A DNA stretch of 64,000 nt from Globisporangium splendens. Its lineage: Eukaryota > Oomycota > Peronosporomycetes > Pythiales > Pythiaceae. The stretch lies in assembly GCA_006386115.1 (NCBI GenBank), contig VFIW01000064.1, forward strand, positions 213,295-277,294, read 5' to 3'. Shown here one piece after another: positions 29,601 through 39,824 of this stretch. The translations under genes and the position numbers were made by a program. The notes below the pieces were generated by a model. The model was not told where the DNA came from. It was given only the letters and a program-made list of their open reading frames with translations, and did no database searches. Position 1 is the first letter of the stretch. Each line of letters opens with the position of its first letter.

Positions 29601-30749
29601 AGTGACCGAGATGTCGCCTTGAATGATCACATACGCTCCCAAGGTCACGCCAGAGAGCAGCGTTGGCGTCAACAATAGCATTGCGGTGTTCAGCACTTGG
29701 TAGGTGTGGAACTTGCGGTACAAGCGCACCTCGACTTCTCGGATTTTCTCGACGCGGCGAGCCAGCGATTCTTCCCACGCGTAATACTTCATGACACGAA
29801 TGCCCTGCAGCGCCTCCGACGTCACACGCACGCGCTCATCGACCACGTATAGCAGCTTGGATTGGAGTTGGCCGATCTGCTTCGCTTGACGGAGCGACGC
29901 GTACATGACCACTACGAGCAGCACAGCGCCACAGAGCGCCGACCAGACATTGAAGAGCAGCGCAATCAGCACGATCGTGACAACGAAGCCGAACGGCGAC
30001 ATCACGATCCAGAAGCCTTCCGACAGGCACGTAAAGATGCGCTCGGCATCGACGCTCATCAGCGTCACGATCTCGCCCGTCGTGTACGCCTGGCGCGCAC
30101 CCGATGAGAGCCGCAGTGACTTCTGGTACACCATGTCCATAACCACGGAGCGCACGTTCACGCCTATGCGCGCCGTCATGTAGAACGCATGGTTCGAGCA
30201 CGTGACGGCCAGGAGCGACGACAACGTCATCATGGCCACGAGCACGTACCCATTGTTCACGTGGAAGATGTTGACGCGGTCGTTCAGGTAGTCCAAGATT
30301 GCTTGCGCGACGTACGATTGCAGCGCCAACGCGAGCGTGTATACGGTAAAGTTGGCCAAGATGATCGCAATGTCTGCGCGGAACGTCTTCAGGATCGCCA
30401 TCACGAACGGCGAGCGGCTGTGCTTCGTCTCGTTCTCAGGGTCGTAGTTCTGTACAAAGCGCGCATACACGGTATCGCACGAGTCCTCGTCGGCGATCGG
30501 CCAGAGGTCTCTGAGCTCGAGCACCTTGCGCGCGCCGAGCGAGATAAGCGGCTGCAGCCACTGGGCTGCGAGGATCGACGGCAGCGACGCTTTGGACACT
30601 GGATTCACGCACTGCGAGAACGGCCGACCGGCTTCGTAGGTCTCGAGGAGAGAGCGCTTGGTGTTGGCATGCTGAGGTGGTGGTGAGGAGTCATTAGTGG
30701 TGGTTGGGGTCTGAGGCGCAGCCTCGTAGTGGTCCTGCGCAGACGGCAT
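26688..30749 (-). CDS. ABCC (MRP-type) transporter 1
   Basis: 1353 residues from the ATG at 30749; upstream in-frame codons start only from a CTG. Layout is TMD1-NBD1-TMD2-NBD2 without an extra N-terminal TMD0. NBD1: Walker A GTVGSGKSS near residue 515, signature LSGGQKARVAIARA, Walker B ILILDDP with Asp where the catalytic Glu would be, as usual in ABCC. NBD2: Walker A GRTGAGKSS near 1150, signature [14 protein letters not shown], Walker B IVVLDEATANVD with Glu. So only one ATP site should hydrolyse efficiently. It is expected to export conjugates or other amphipathic anions at the plasma or vacuolar membrane; the substrate is unknown. It is the first of three minus-strand paralogues. Confidence 0.93.
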   Translation of the reverse strand: MPSAQDHYEAAPQTPTTTNDSSPPPQHANTKRSLLETYEAGRPFSQCVNPVSKASLPSILAAQWLQPLISLGARKVLELRDLWPIADEDSCDTVYARFVQNYDPENETKHSRSPFVMAILKTFRADIAIILANFTVYTLALALQSYVAQAILDYLNDRVNIFHVNNGYVLVAMMTLSSLLAVTCSNHAFYMTARIGVNVRSVVMDMVYQKSLRLSSGARQAYTTGEIVTLMSVDAERIFTCLSEGFWIVMSPFGFVVTIVLIALLFNVWSALCGAVLLVVVMYASLRQAKQIGQLQSKLLYVVDERVRVTSEALQGIRVMKYYAWEESLARRVEKIREVEVRLYRKFHTYQVLNTAMLLLTPTLLSGVTLGAYVIIQGDISVTDAFTLIAMVNVCRAAVGMFPRAIAAVSQARIGFRRIDAYLAGEELQEQQTASRTLGGLTDDSTIRGSISIRDAHFQWSQSDSSPDVVVVSTDQGEGTEEKVPGGEIDLVNGPGFRLEGINAEIDAGSLVMIIGTVGSGKSSLLNALLGEMKMTQGRVDVHGDIAYVSQESWIRNSSVKDNILFEAELDVERYEKVLEATQLALDLHALPNGDQTEIGERGINLSGGQKARVAIARAMYRSKYDILILDDPLSAVDPHVAHAIFNHCIVGLAKDKTRLLVLNSHYDLLMHADKILVVQDGCIAGDGTYNEILAQFPELGMQSTTLDKLEKDVIDEHEIDEDEKQRESALAVAMEVVMSAEQSAKDAAESGKSEGQEDPAKLVQAEDRVKGKVTGAIYRSYFDEAGFNGVIVLILLLIIYATSQGVRTLVDWWQGHWAKNMVRNGVDPSYSDVKFGMWYLGFIVLCCILTVARGQLLIEACVRSSSNLHNELFRRVLSAPVNRYFDVTPVGRILNRFSNDLDQVDASLPQQYQLLLQNVAMTVGALAVSAASSYWIGVSYIPMIILFVMIGKYFKKTSREVKRLEGITRTPVYNLFGETLTGLHTIRAFKMQDKFIRINKDTVDGNAAAYFLYWGAGRWLAVRLDWMSVVIIFVVSLYLVATKGQISTVVGGISLTYSLMLTSIVQNTVRSVDRTDNAMTSVERLLHFREIPKEDDGAASTPINAELWPSQGAIKFDKLCLKYRPELPLVLRGVNMDIQGGEKVGICGRTGAGKSSLMVALFRIREFESGSVFIDGIDIQSVKLRDLRRSLAIIPQDPVLYSGSLRENLDPFSEYSDDEIWSILQQVHLSDSVTKWGAGLDFVVSEGGDNLSVGQRQLLCIARALLKNSKIVVLDEATANVDTATDNLIQVTIKETFVTKTVLIIAHRINTIMHCDKIAVMDAGQVAEFGAPEELLSQPESIFASLAKRSIQ

Positions 30750-30789
30750 CGTGCTCAGGTGGAGATGTGCCTGAGTGAGCAACAGACGC

Positions 30790-30804
30790 GCAATTGCAAA
30801 GTGA
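30790..30804 (-). promoter_or_regulatory. Initiator-like core promoter of ABCC transporter 1
   Basis: TCACTTTGCAATTGC on the minus strand, matching the oomycete initiator followed by a weak flanking element, 41 nt before the ATG at 30749. It closely resembles the promoter of ABCC transporter 4. Confidence 0.5.
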
Positions 30805-32155
30805 GCGAGCGAGACGCCATCAAGATGGAGGCAATGCGCTCTTCGTCCATGCTCCCAAGAGCTCTTTTGCCTGATGGAAGAGATGGGCAGCATCGCATAT
30901 AGGAGCAGTCCGGATAAGCGGATGCATCTTATGTTGCGCGAGGTTCATCCTATCTTGCGCGACTTGTAAACTTTTCGTTGTGTTGCTGAAGGTTCATCCT
31001 ATCGATGGAGACACGTAAACCACTTGATTTGGATTGGATGCGAGATTGCCACCCAGCAAAGAGGGGTTCAATAATGCCGTCGTTGTTTGTCTGTTGCTCG
31101 GCGTGTGCATGTGCAAGTGTATGGAACAGAACCCGACTCACGAGCCAGCAATGCTTGACGGAGGATATGTGCCAGTGTCCGAGACAAAGGCAACTACGGT
31201 GGATGCTCGCTGTTCGACTTCAGTGTCTCAATATATCGCTGTTAGAAGCTCAGACATCATATCTGTTGCTGGTCGTTCAGGTGTGCCGTTGTCACTTTGA
31301 GAATCGCATGTAGGAGTGGTCCGGATAATCTAGTGGATAGTCGTGTGCTATCCGGATATCTTATGTTGCACAAAGTTCATCCTATCCTTGATGACCCGTA
31401 AACTCGTTGCACCCGATTGGAGGGGTGCCAGTCAGCACAACATGGGACTTTCTGTGACTCATGCACTGCTGCTGGTGTTTGGATGCGCATGTTCGCTTCT
31501 TTGTACGCGTGTACTTTGTGAACGTGCACGCACTGGGGAGCTCCGTCTCACCTGCCACCAATGATGGCGTGGCAGCACGTTGCCCCAGTCAGCATCTGAG
31601 CCCAAGGCTCGAGAGCGGATGATCACAAAACACGCACCAAGCAAGCATCGTTGAGCATCAGACAAATCGACTAATTAATTCCACTGCTGTGAGAAAAATA
31701 ACGTTAAAGCGAGCACAATCGAAAGAGTTTGCGACCCGTTTGGTCTCTTCGGATTTGCTGTTGGTCACCTCGTGAGCGAGGTTCTCTTTCTCACGAAATG
31801 CTTACTGGCATCCTCTGCGCAACAAGACTGGCAAATCTATTTTGCTGGACTTGCGTTTCAAAAAGGACCGAGGGTCTACAGGACTCCGACCCGCCGAATT
31901 CTCAGGCTTTGCGTACACTCTGTCTCGTTGAACTCCGTTTGGTCGCGTATACCATATCTTGAAGCAGAGGAGACGTGACCCTAGAACGGCTCACCCAAAC
32001 ATCCAACAACTCCTCGAACGACTCAGCTCGACAAGCACAGAAGAACAGATTTCCTAGACTTGCAGGGTGTATACATATATATCCTTTTAGAGAAGGAAGC
32101 CAAAAAGAAGACAGCAAAATCAAGCTGAGACCATCTTCGAGCCTGTTCACGACAA
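30805..32155. repeat. ABCC 1-2 intergenic region with diverged duplicated sequence
   Basis: No gene seen. A unit containing TCCGGATA, TTATGTTGC, GTTCATCCTATC and CGTAAAC occurs at about 30908-31020 and again at about 31318-31405. The core GTTCATCCTATC is at 30943, 30992 and 31375. The rest is unremarkable. Confidence 0.5.
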
Positions 32156-35100
32156 TTACTGGATCGAGCGCTTGGCGAGTGACGTGAAAATCGAGTCCGG
32201 GTTGCTCAGCAGATCCTCCGGGGATCCGAACTCGGCGACTCGACCAGCGTCCATGACCGCGATCTTGTTGCAGTGCATGATCGTGTTGATGCGATGCGCG
32301 ATGATCAACACGGTCTTGGCCACAAACGTCTCCTTGATCGTCATCTGGATCAAGTTATCGGTGGCCGTGTCGACATTGGCGGTCGCTTCATCGAGCACGA
32401 CGATCTTGCTGTCTTTCAGCAAGGCACGAGCGATACACAAGAGCTGGCGTTGACCAACCGACAGGTTGTCGCCACTTTCCGAGACAGTGAAGTCCAGACC
32501 AGCTCCCCACTTGGTCACTGTGTCCGCGAGTTGCACTTGTTGCAACACAGACCAAATCGCATTGTCAGAGTACTCGCCAAAGGGATCCAGGTTCTCACGC
32601 AGCGAGCCACTGTACAGCACCGGGTCTTGTGGGATAATCGCCAGGCTGCGGCGCAAGTCGCGAAGCTTGACGCTTTGAATATCGATACCGTCGATGAACA
32701 CCGAACCACTTTCAAATTCGCAGATACGGAAGAGTGCGATCATGAGCGAGCTTTTACCGGCACCCGTGCGACCACAGATTCCTACTTTCTCACCACCTTG
32801 GATGTCCATGTTGACACCACGAAGCACCAGAGGAAGCTCGGGTCGGTACTTCAAGCGCAGTTTGTCGAATTTGATCGCACCTTGCGATGGCCAGAGCTCA
32901 GGGTTGATAGGAGTGCAGTTGGCGCCATCGTCTTCGACGGGGATCTCGCGGAAGTGCAGCAATCGCTCGACACTCGTCATCGCATTATCTGTCTTGTCCA
33001 CCGCGCGTACCGTGTTTTGCACAACGGACGTGAGCATCATCGAATACGTGAGCGAGATACCAGCGGTGACGGCACTGATCTGACCCTTCGTTGCGATCAG
33101 GTAGATCGACACGACAAACACGATCGCGATCGACAGCCAGTCCAGACGCACAGCGAGCCATCGACCAGCTGCCCAGTACGAAAAGTACGCTCTCGTGTTC
33201 GTATCAACGGCGTCCTTGTTGAGTCTCACGAATCGGTCCTGCATCTTGAACGCGCGGATCGTGTGCAAGCCAGTCAAGGTCTCGCCAAACAAGTTGTACA
33301 CCGGCGTGCGCGAAATGCCTTCAAGTCGTTTCACTTCGCGTGAGGTCTTCTGGAAGTACAGCGCCGTCGCGATGAAGATACCGATCATCGGAATGTACGA
33401 GATGCCAATCCAGTATGATGAAAACGCAGAGACAACGAGCGAACCAAACACCTGCGCTGTGTTCTGGAACGTGATCTGGTACTGTTGTGGCAACGTCGCG
33501 TCCATCTGATCGAGGTCGTTCGAGAAACGGTTCAGGATACGACCTACAGGTGTCACGTCAAAGTACCGGTTGACTGGGGCAGCAAGCACGCGGCGGAAGA
33601 GCTCGTTGTGCAGGTTCTTGGCACTGAGAATGCACGCTTCGGCGAGCATGAGACCGCGTCCGACGATCAAGATGCAGCAGAGCACGATCAGACCAAGGTA
33701 CCACATGCCGAATTTCAAGTTCGAGTACGTTGGGTCAACGCCTTCACGACGCATTTCTCTTGCCCAGTGTCCTTGCCACCAATCACAGAGCGTTCGCACG
33801 CCCTGACTCACAATGTAGAGCACGACAAAGATCACGAGCAGCAAGATGCCGTTCATGCCAGCTTCATCAAAGTACGCCTTGTAGATCGCGCCTGTCACCT
33901 TGCCCTTGACGCGGTCCTCAGCCTTGACGAGCTTGGCGTCGTCGTCCTTGGCTTGCGGCTTCTTGACCTCAATGCCGTCTTTCTGCTTCGAGGACCCGGT
34001 TCGCTTTCTCGCGACGGCGACCGCGATCTCGTGGTTCTTTTCTTCCTCGTCGGTACTGTTGTGCTCATCAATCACATCCTGCTCGAGCTTGGCGAGCGCC
34101 TCACTTTGCATGCGAAGGTCAGGGAACTGCGCGATAATCTGGTCATAGCTGCCATCGCCAGCGATGCGACCGTCCTGGACCACGAGGATTTTGTCGGCGT
34201 GCACCAGCAGATCGTAGTGGCTGTTGAGCACCAGCAAACGGGTCTTGTCCATGGCGAGACCGACAATACATTCATTGAAGATCGCATGCGCGACGTGCGG
34301 GTCCACGGCACTCAGTGGATCATCCAAGATCAAGATGTCGTAGTCTGGACGGTACATGGCTCGCGCGATAGCGACACGAGCCTTCTGGCCACCACTCAAG
34401 TTGATGCCACGCTCACCGATCTCGGTCTGGTCGCCATGCGGGAGTGCATTCAAGTCCAGAGACAACTGCGTCGCATCGAGCACGCGCTGGTACTGGTCTG
34501 CGTCGAATGCCGATTCAAAGAGGATGTTTTCCTTGACGCTCGAGTTGCGGATCCACGATTCCTGGCTCACGTACGAGAGCTTGCCGTTGACGCTCAGGTG
34601 GCCGTCGGTCAACGCCATTTCACCCAGGATTGCATTCAGCAGACTCGACTTGCCCGAGCCGACGACCCCAACGATCATCACGAGCTCGCCAGCGTCGACT
34701 TCAATGTTCACGCCTTCCAAGCGGAACCCGCGAGGCGATGGCGCCACCGAGGCGCTTGGGGTATCGTCCTTGGTCACAGTGTCCTGGTGGTTCGCCACCT
34801 CAGCTTCATTGCTGTCCTCTGGACGCACGAGCACGACATCTGGCGACGCCATTGAGTGCGACCACTGGAACTGCGCATCGCGCACCGAAATGGTGCCGAT
34901 TGGAGCCGATTCATCGTTGGTAGGAACCGCGCCTTCAAGAAGTCGGTGGACATCGAGCTCTTCGCCCACGAGGTACGTGTCGATGCGATTGAACGCAATA
35001 AGACCCTGGGAGATCGCGGCGATCGCACGCGGGAACACGTGCACGGCATGACGAGAGATGTTGACCATCGCGACGAGCGTGAACGCGTCCGTGACCGAGA

Positions 35101-36313
35101 TCGTGTCTTCCATAAGCACGTATACTCCCAGCGTGACTCCCGAAAGCAGCGTCGGAGTTAGAAACAGCATCGCCGTGTTCACAATCTGCAAATTATGGAA
35201 CTTGCGGTACAGATGCACTTCGACTTCGCGCAATTTCTCGACGCGGCGCGCCAGCGATTCCTCCCACGCATAGAACTTCATGACGCGAATGCCCTGGAGA
35301 GCTTCCGACGTCACTTTGACGCGCTCGTCGACGACGTACAGCAGCTTGGATTGCAGCTGCCCGATGCGGTCGGCTTGCAGGTACGACACGTACATGACGA
35401 CGAACATGAGCACGGCGCCACAGAGTGCCGAGATGACGTCGAAGAGAAGCGCGATGAGCACCACCGTCAGGATCAGCCCGAACGGCGCGATAAAGAACCA
35501 CGGACCGTCACTCATGCACAAGAACACGCGCTCGGCATCGACACTCATCAGTGTCACGATCTCACCCGTCGTGTACGCCTGGCGTGCGCCCGACGACAGC
35601 CGCAGAGATTTCTGGTAGATCACGTCCATGATCACGGTGCGCACGTTCACACCGAGGCGTTGCGAGATGAAGAAACCGCAGTTGAGGCACGTGATCGCGA
35701 TGAACGACGTCACCACCATCATGGCCACGAGTACGTACCCGTTGCTCACGTGGAAGATGTTGACGCGGTCGTTCAGGTAGTCCAACATCGCTTGCGCAAT
35801 GTACGATTGGAGAGCGAGCGCGAGGATGTACACCGAGTAGTTGATGAACACGATCGTGAACTCACGCTGGAACGTTTTCACGAGCGCCTTCGCAACAGGC
35901 GCAATGAACGGCGATTTGGTCTCCACCGGTTGTCCAGCAGTGGCAGACGCTTTCTGTTGCTTCAGTTGTTGTTGCTGAGCCGCGAGGATCGGTTCGTACA
36001 CGCTCATGAAGCGCGCCGTGAGCTCGTCGCACGAGTTTTCGCGCGCGATGGGCCACAGATCGGTCTCTTCGAGCACTTTGCGCGCACCGAGCGACACCAG
36101 TGGCTGCAGCCAGTCGACCGTGAGGTACGAGATCAGACCAGCGCTCGAGAACGGGTTCTCCTTCTCGCACATGGGTCCATCCTGCTCATACTTGTCGAGG
36201 AACGTGGCTTTCTTCTTCTTGAGGCTCGGCTCCTGGGCATTGGACGACACGAGCGGCTCGAGCTTGGGCGTGGACGGCACAGCCGCGTAGTCCGTCTCGC
36301 TCTCCTTCGTCAT
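32156..36313 (-). CDS. ABCC (MRP-type) transporter 2
   Basis: 1385 residues from the ATG at 36313 (MTKESETDYAAV). Same short-MRP layout as transporter 1. NBD1 Walker A is GVVGSGKSS (near residue 549, Val in place of Thr), followed by LSGGQKARVAIARA and ILILDDP. NBD2 has GRTGAGKSS near 1181 and IVVLDEATANVD. The linker after NBD1 is charged and variable (HNSTDEEEKNHEI). The C-terminal ~275 codons (32181-33007) are almost identical in DNA to transporter 3, while the neighbouring TMD2 is clearly diverged, which suggests gene conversion. An initiator-like CCACTTCACCATTTACC lies ~40 nt upstream of the ATG. Confidence 0.93.
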   Translation of the reverse strand: MTKESETDYAAVPSTPKLEPLVSSNAQEPSLKKKKATFLDKYEQDGPMCEKENPFSSAGLISYLTVDWLQPLVSLGARKVLEETDLWPIARENSCDELTARFMSVYEPILAAQQQQLKQQKASATAGQPVETKSPFIAPVAKALVKTFQREFTIVFINYSVYILALALQSYIAQAMLDYLNDRVNIFHVSNGYVLVAMMVVTSFIAITCLNCGFFISQRLGVNVRTVIMDVIYQKSLRLSSGARQAYTTGEIVTLMSVDAERVFLCMSDGPWFFIAPFGLILTVVLIALLFDVISALCGAVLMFVVMYVSYLQADRIGQLQSKLLYVVDERVKVTSEALQGIRVMKFYAWEESLARRVEKLREVEVHLYRKFHNLQIVNTAMLFLTPTLLSGVTLGVYVLMEDTISVTDAFTLVAMVNISRHAVHVFPRAIAAISQGLIAFNRIDTYLVGEELDVHRLLEGAVPTNDESAPIGTISVRDAQFQWSHSMASPDVVLVRPEDSNEAEVANHQDTVTKDDTPSASVAPSPRGFRLEGVNIEVDAGELVMIVGVVGSGKSSLLNAILGEMALTDGHLSVNGKLSYVSQESWIRNSSVKENILFESAFDADQYQRVLDATQLSLDLNALPHGDQTEIGERGINLSGGQKARVAIARAMYRPDYDILILDDPLSAVDPHVAHAIFNECIVGLAMDKTRLLVLNSHYDLLVHADKILVVQDGRIAGDGSYDQIIAQFPDLRMQSEALAKLEQDVIDEHNSTDEEEKNHEIAVAVARKRTGSSKQKDGIEVKKPQAKDDDAKLVKAEDRVKGKVTGAIYKAYFDEAGMNGILLLVIFVVLYIVSQGVRTLCDWWQGHWAREMRREGVDPTYSNLKFGMWYLGLIVLCCILIVGRGLMLAEACILSAKNLHNELFRRVLAAPVNRYFDVTPVGRILNRFSNDLDQMDATLPQQYQITFQNTAQVFGSLVVSAFSSYWIGISYIPMIGIFIATALYFQKTSREVKRLEGISRTPVYNLFGETLTGLHTIRAFKMQDRFVRLNKDAVDTNTRAYFSYWAAGRWLAVRLDWLSIAIVFVVSIYLIATKGQISAVTAGISLTYSMMLTSVVQNTVRAVDKTDNAMTSVERLLHFREIPVEDDGANCTPINPELWPSQGAIKFDKLRLKYRPELPLVLRGVNMDIQGGEKVGICGRTGAGKSSLMIALFRICEFESGSVFIDGIDIQSVKLRDLRRSLAIIPQDPVLYSGSLRENLDPFGEYSDNAIWSVLQQVQLADTVTKWGAGLDFTVSESGDNLSVGQRQLLCIARALLKDSKIVVLDEATANVDTATDNLIQMTIKETFVAKTVLIIAHRINTIMHCNKIAVMDAGRVAEFGSPEDLLSNPDSIFTSLAKRSIQ

Positions 36314-36352
36314 GGCAGCGGCGCTGGGGACAGTACGCTCTGCGTGCTTCGA

Positions 36353-36369
36353 GGTAAATGGTGAAGTGG
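36353..36369 (-). promoter_or_regulatory. Initiator-like core promoter of ABCC transporter 2
   Basis: CCACTTCACCATTTACC on the minus strand: an initiator match (CCACTTCA) followed by a CATTTACC approximating the flanking element, ~40 nt before the ATG. Confidence 0.4.
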
Positions 36370-38016
36370 TTCACTCGAGCTCCTGGCAAGTCGTGGAGCT
36401 GTGCTGATGGGACGCTGAGAGTGATGGTCTTGTTGCATCACGCATCTAAAACGGGAATGGCCCATTTTGGAGGACAGTGGGATCTGATGGGATCAATTGG
36501 GAGGGGTAAAAACGGGACAAATAGTGCAGTTGGGTAAAACATTGACCGGGTGGGATATATCCACGGTTTGCTAGTCGAACAGCAGGAAATATAGCCCACA
36601 TGGGTTTTGAGGGACATTGAGCTGTGGGGATGAGGTTAACCCACTTTGAATATGTGCTTGGCGTGCGTTTGGTGCGACAAAACCCAGGCTCACACTCATC
36701 AAGGGTGACTCAATGCATCCGACCGCAGCGCGATTGGGAAACGCTGGCACCACGAACAGCGTCAAGAGACTGACCAGAATGCGCTTTGTGAGGCGGCCAG
36801 CATCTATGCATTTTAATAGCCTAGATGTCGTATTAAATAGCATGAGACAGCAATGGAGAAGGCGACATAAGACCAGTCTCATCAACAAAAACTGACAGGA
36901 ACTGGGCAATGTCCAAATGCCTCTCAGCGCCAAGTCTCTCTCTCGCATCGAAAAGATGCCTGCGGTTTGTGCATTCGTCCTTCGCTTCGTGAGTGAAGTT
37001 CACGCGCGAATGTTCAGACCTGCACTGGCGACGCGGGTCTCTTCTGAACAACGTCGAATCCAATCCTCACAAGATCTCCTGCTTGAACGGATCGTCTCAT
37101 TGCACCTGACACAGTCCCGCTCACCACATGGTGTTGAAGTGATGACAAGTGTCAGGATCTCATCCCGATGCGACACGCTGCCGCCATTCTGTCCATTTTG
37201 ACTGGCGCGTGAGGTTCTCATCCACCAGAATGCTACCACAGCGCCATCAACTCGAGATGACGCGGGCGGGTGGCGCGTCCAGAGCCATCACCACGACAGC
37301 CAATGGTGACACGTGAGCCCGTTGGGACAGGTGCGTTGGCGCTGCGATTCGCTGGGAGACGACAGTTGACATCACGGGGTAGGGGTATGTGATGTCTACA
37401 CGCCTGAAAGGATCACTTTGATTGGCGGAGAAGAAAGGGCGTGTCAACAAGGTTTTTATAGAATGCACTTTTCTCTTTTGTTAAAGCAGACCGTCATGAA
37501 AGCTGAAGCAGGAGCCATTTCAACCAAAACGGGTGCTGCTTTCCTTCACCTGTGCGCTCGTGTCCTCCAACTCTCCGCGCTCTTGTTACACCCGGTTTGC
37601 CCCAGTTGCCGAAGTCTGCTTGGATGCTCCCCAGTCGTGTCCATCCACCTGCAGATCTCTTCCCGTTGCCTCACGGTTGCGACGTTTTGGTACCTTATAC
37701 TAATCATCTTCTGCACTGTGCAACTCTGCGCAATCGCTCCTTCAGCTTGGATGATCGATAGAAGACGTGTCGCGAGTTATATCGTGTGTACGATTGGCTT
37801 TGCTGTGATGCAACGATTCGAGACTTTATTTCTCATGCAGTGTGGGCATCGCCATGGAGATAAAAATGACTGAAAAGCTCAGGAATGCAAGATGCTCGGT
37901 GCACTTAGCAGACCGGCTTCCGGTGCGTTAGCGCACAACCGATAGGGATGAAAGCACTCCTGGCAGCTCGAGGGAAACTGAAAATGAGAAGAAATGATGA
38001 CTGTGTGGAGTTTTGA
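36370..38016. other. Intergenic stretch, no supported gene
   Basis: A 151-codon frame at 37418-37873 has hydrophobic patches but no recognisable family or promoter, so I do not call it. The right end carries one copy of the LINE-1 target-site duplication (37999-38016). Confidence 0.45.
37999..38016. repeat. Left target-site duplication of LINE-1
   Basis: GACTGTGTGGAGTTTTGA, identical to 41396-41413; flanking bases differ on both sides. Confidence 0.9.
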
Positions 38017-38108
38017 GAGAGAGAGAAGGTAATTCTATTGAACTTATGGTCTACATACAGTTTAAGAATTCCTGAGTCTCATCAACACTGCTGACAGTGA
38101 GGTGTTTC

Positions 38109-39824
38109 TTAGTTGTGACGGTGTGGCACCGATATCATTGTCGAGTAGAGCTGCGACTTGGGACATAAGAGCTTGATCATTTCCCCGCGATTCGTCGGTG
38201 AGTATCTTCGCATCTTGGAGTTCATTGCCATGTTGGCGAGAAGATCGGCCATTTTGTTTTGTTCTCGTTTTGTGTGATTCCAGGAGGTCCATGCAAAGTT
38301 GCCGATGATTTGGTTTACCCGAACTGCTAGTGGCTGCAACTTGGTCTGGCGTATTGAGGCGAACCCGTTCTGGGCTGCGATAATCATTTGGCTATCTCCG
38401 AAGACTTCCAACTTGACTTCATAGTGCTGTAGGTAGTGTGCACTGTATGCCAGGCCATCTTTCAGCGCGCTGTATTCGCACCAATTGTTCGTGACTTCTG
38501 GTCCCATGTACGCATAGCCGCATGCTTTGAGTTCCCATTGATTGCTGCGTTCATTCAGGAAGATGAGTGCCCATCCGCTGCCTCCTGGACCTGGGTTGCC
38601 GCGTGCACCTCCATCGAAATACAAACGCGCCGTCCCCCATGCTTCCAGTTGGCGCGACTGGTCTTGTCTCTCCAGTACGCTGAGCAGTTGGCTCAGGCAA
38701 GTTGCATCGATCTTTTCTCCTTTGAGCGTTCTCATCCGATGAGCCACAGCCCGCACTTGCATCACACACGCTGTCCACACTCGCTGGGTACTTTCTTCGA
38801 TAGTGAGATGTTGCCGTTCATGCACTATCTCCACTCTCGTTCTCCACAGCAATACTGGGATGCTTGATGTGACGATAAACCAAAGTTTCTGTAGTGCTGT
38901 CGAGTGTTCCGGAGTAATGAACCCGAAGCGCTTTTCCAATTCCCGGAGCAAAGATCGTTGACCTGGCGGTGCTGTGCGGCTAGCAATATGAGGCAAGAAG
39001 AGGTTGAGTGCTTGCTCCGTCAATGCTCGGCCCATCCATCGTCCGAGGAAGGCCGTCCACGCGGCTTGTGCTCGCTTGCAACTCCAGACTATGTGTGAGA
39101 TCGTTTCTTTTGTCTCCCCACATCCGGCATTGCTTGGGCACGCTGGAGACTCGATCCTTCCCGGATGGAAAAGGTTGAGCTGCATCGTAGAAATCCGGTA
39201 TGTCGTCCACATCTGAAAAGGCGTAAGACATCCTCGTTGTTTCCATAGATCTGCTGGTAGTCGATACTGCACATGGCTGTACCACTGGTCAGTTCTTGCG
39301 ACTTCGTTGAGTTTGTCTGTAAGTCCTCCGAGACCTTGATACAACTTGCTGTGCAACCTTTGTGTTCGTGCTCGGTCAATTGTCTTCTGGATACTGTTTG
39401 GGGGAGTACGTTCATGCACCAGCCACGGACAGTGAGTCGTGAGCGGGTGCGGTTTGAATGTCCACCCTACAGTTTTTATTTCTTCTTCGATCATTGCCAC
39501 GTCTTGTTGACAGGTAGCATCCCCAACCCAGTCGGTCACTGTCCAGAGAACTCCGTTTGCTTGCCGTTGCATCTGGATGTAGTCCGTGTGGCTCCCCTCC
39601 GATACTGGCACCGCAATGATGGCTCCCATGCCATTGCTGATCCACTTGTACTCTCGTTTGGTGTGTTTCCTGCTCCACGGCTCCTGGTGACTGTTCAACT
39701 GGTTGCCTGCATCGATTTCTATCTCCGGTGAGCATAGAATGATGCTGGTTACGAGTTTTCGCAGGGTGGTCATTCGTTTGAACGTGAGAGTTGCCGTCAT
39801 GGTTGGTATCCGCACGGAGAACAC
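38109..39824 (-). pseudogene. LINE-1 C-terminal part with RNase H domain
   Basis: 571 codons open, the same polyprotein as the RT frame but in a different phase. The RNase H domain shows YFDGGARGNPGPGGSGWA (first Asp), WCEYSALKDGL (Glu), VFGDSQMII (Asp) and a final N-K-M-A-D segment, so all acidic catalytic residues are present. The N-terminal part includes a possible Cys/His knuckle (CPSNAGCGETKETISHIVWSC). RNase H would remove template RNA during integration. Confidence 0.8.

Noticed and set aside
32273..36364. Long plus-strand frames (300-450 codons) opposite the ABCC genes
   Set aside because: They are GC-driven antisense shadows, rich in His/Arg/Val, present opposite every paralogue. 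Unlike the gypsy antisense frame they have no start context, promoter or protein-like heptad pattern.
37418..37873. 151-codon frame with hydrophobic segments
   Set aside because: No promoter, family resemblance or conserved motif; stop-free length is within chance for this composition.
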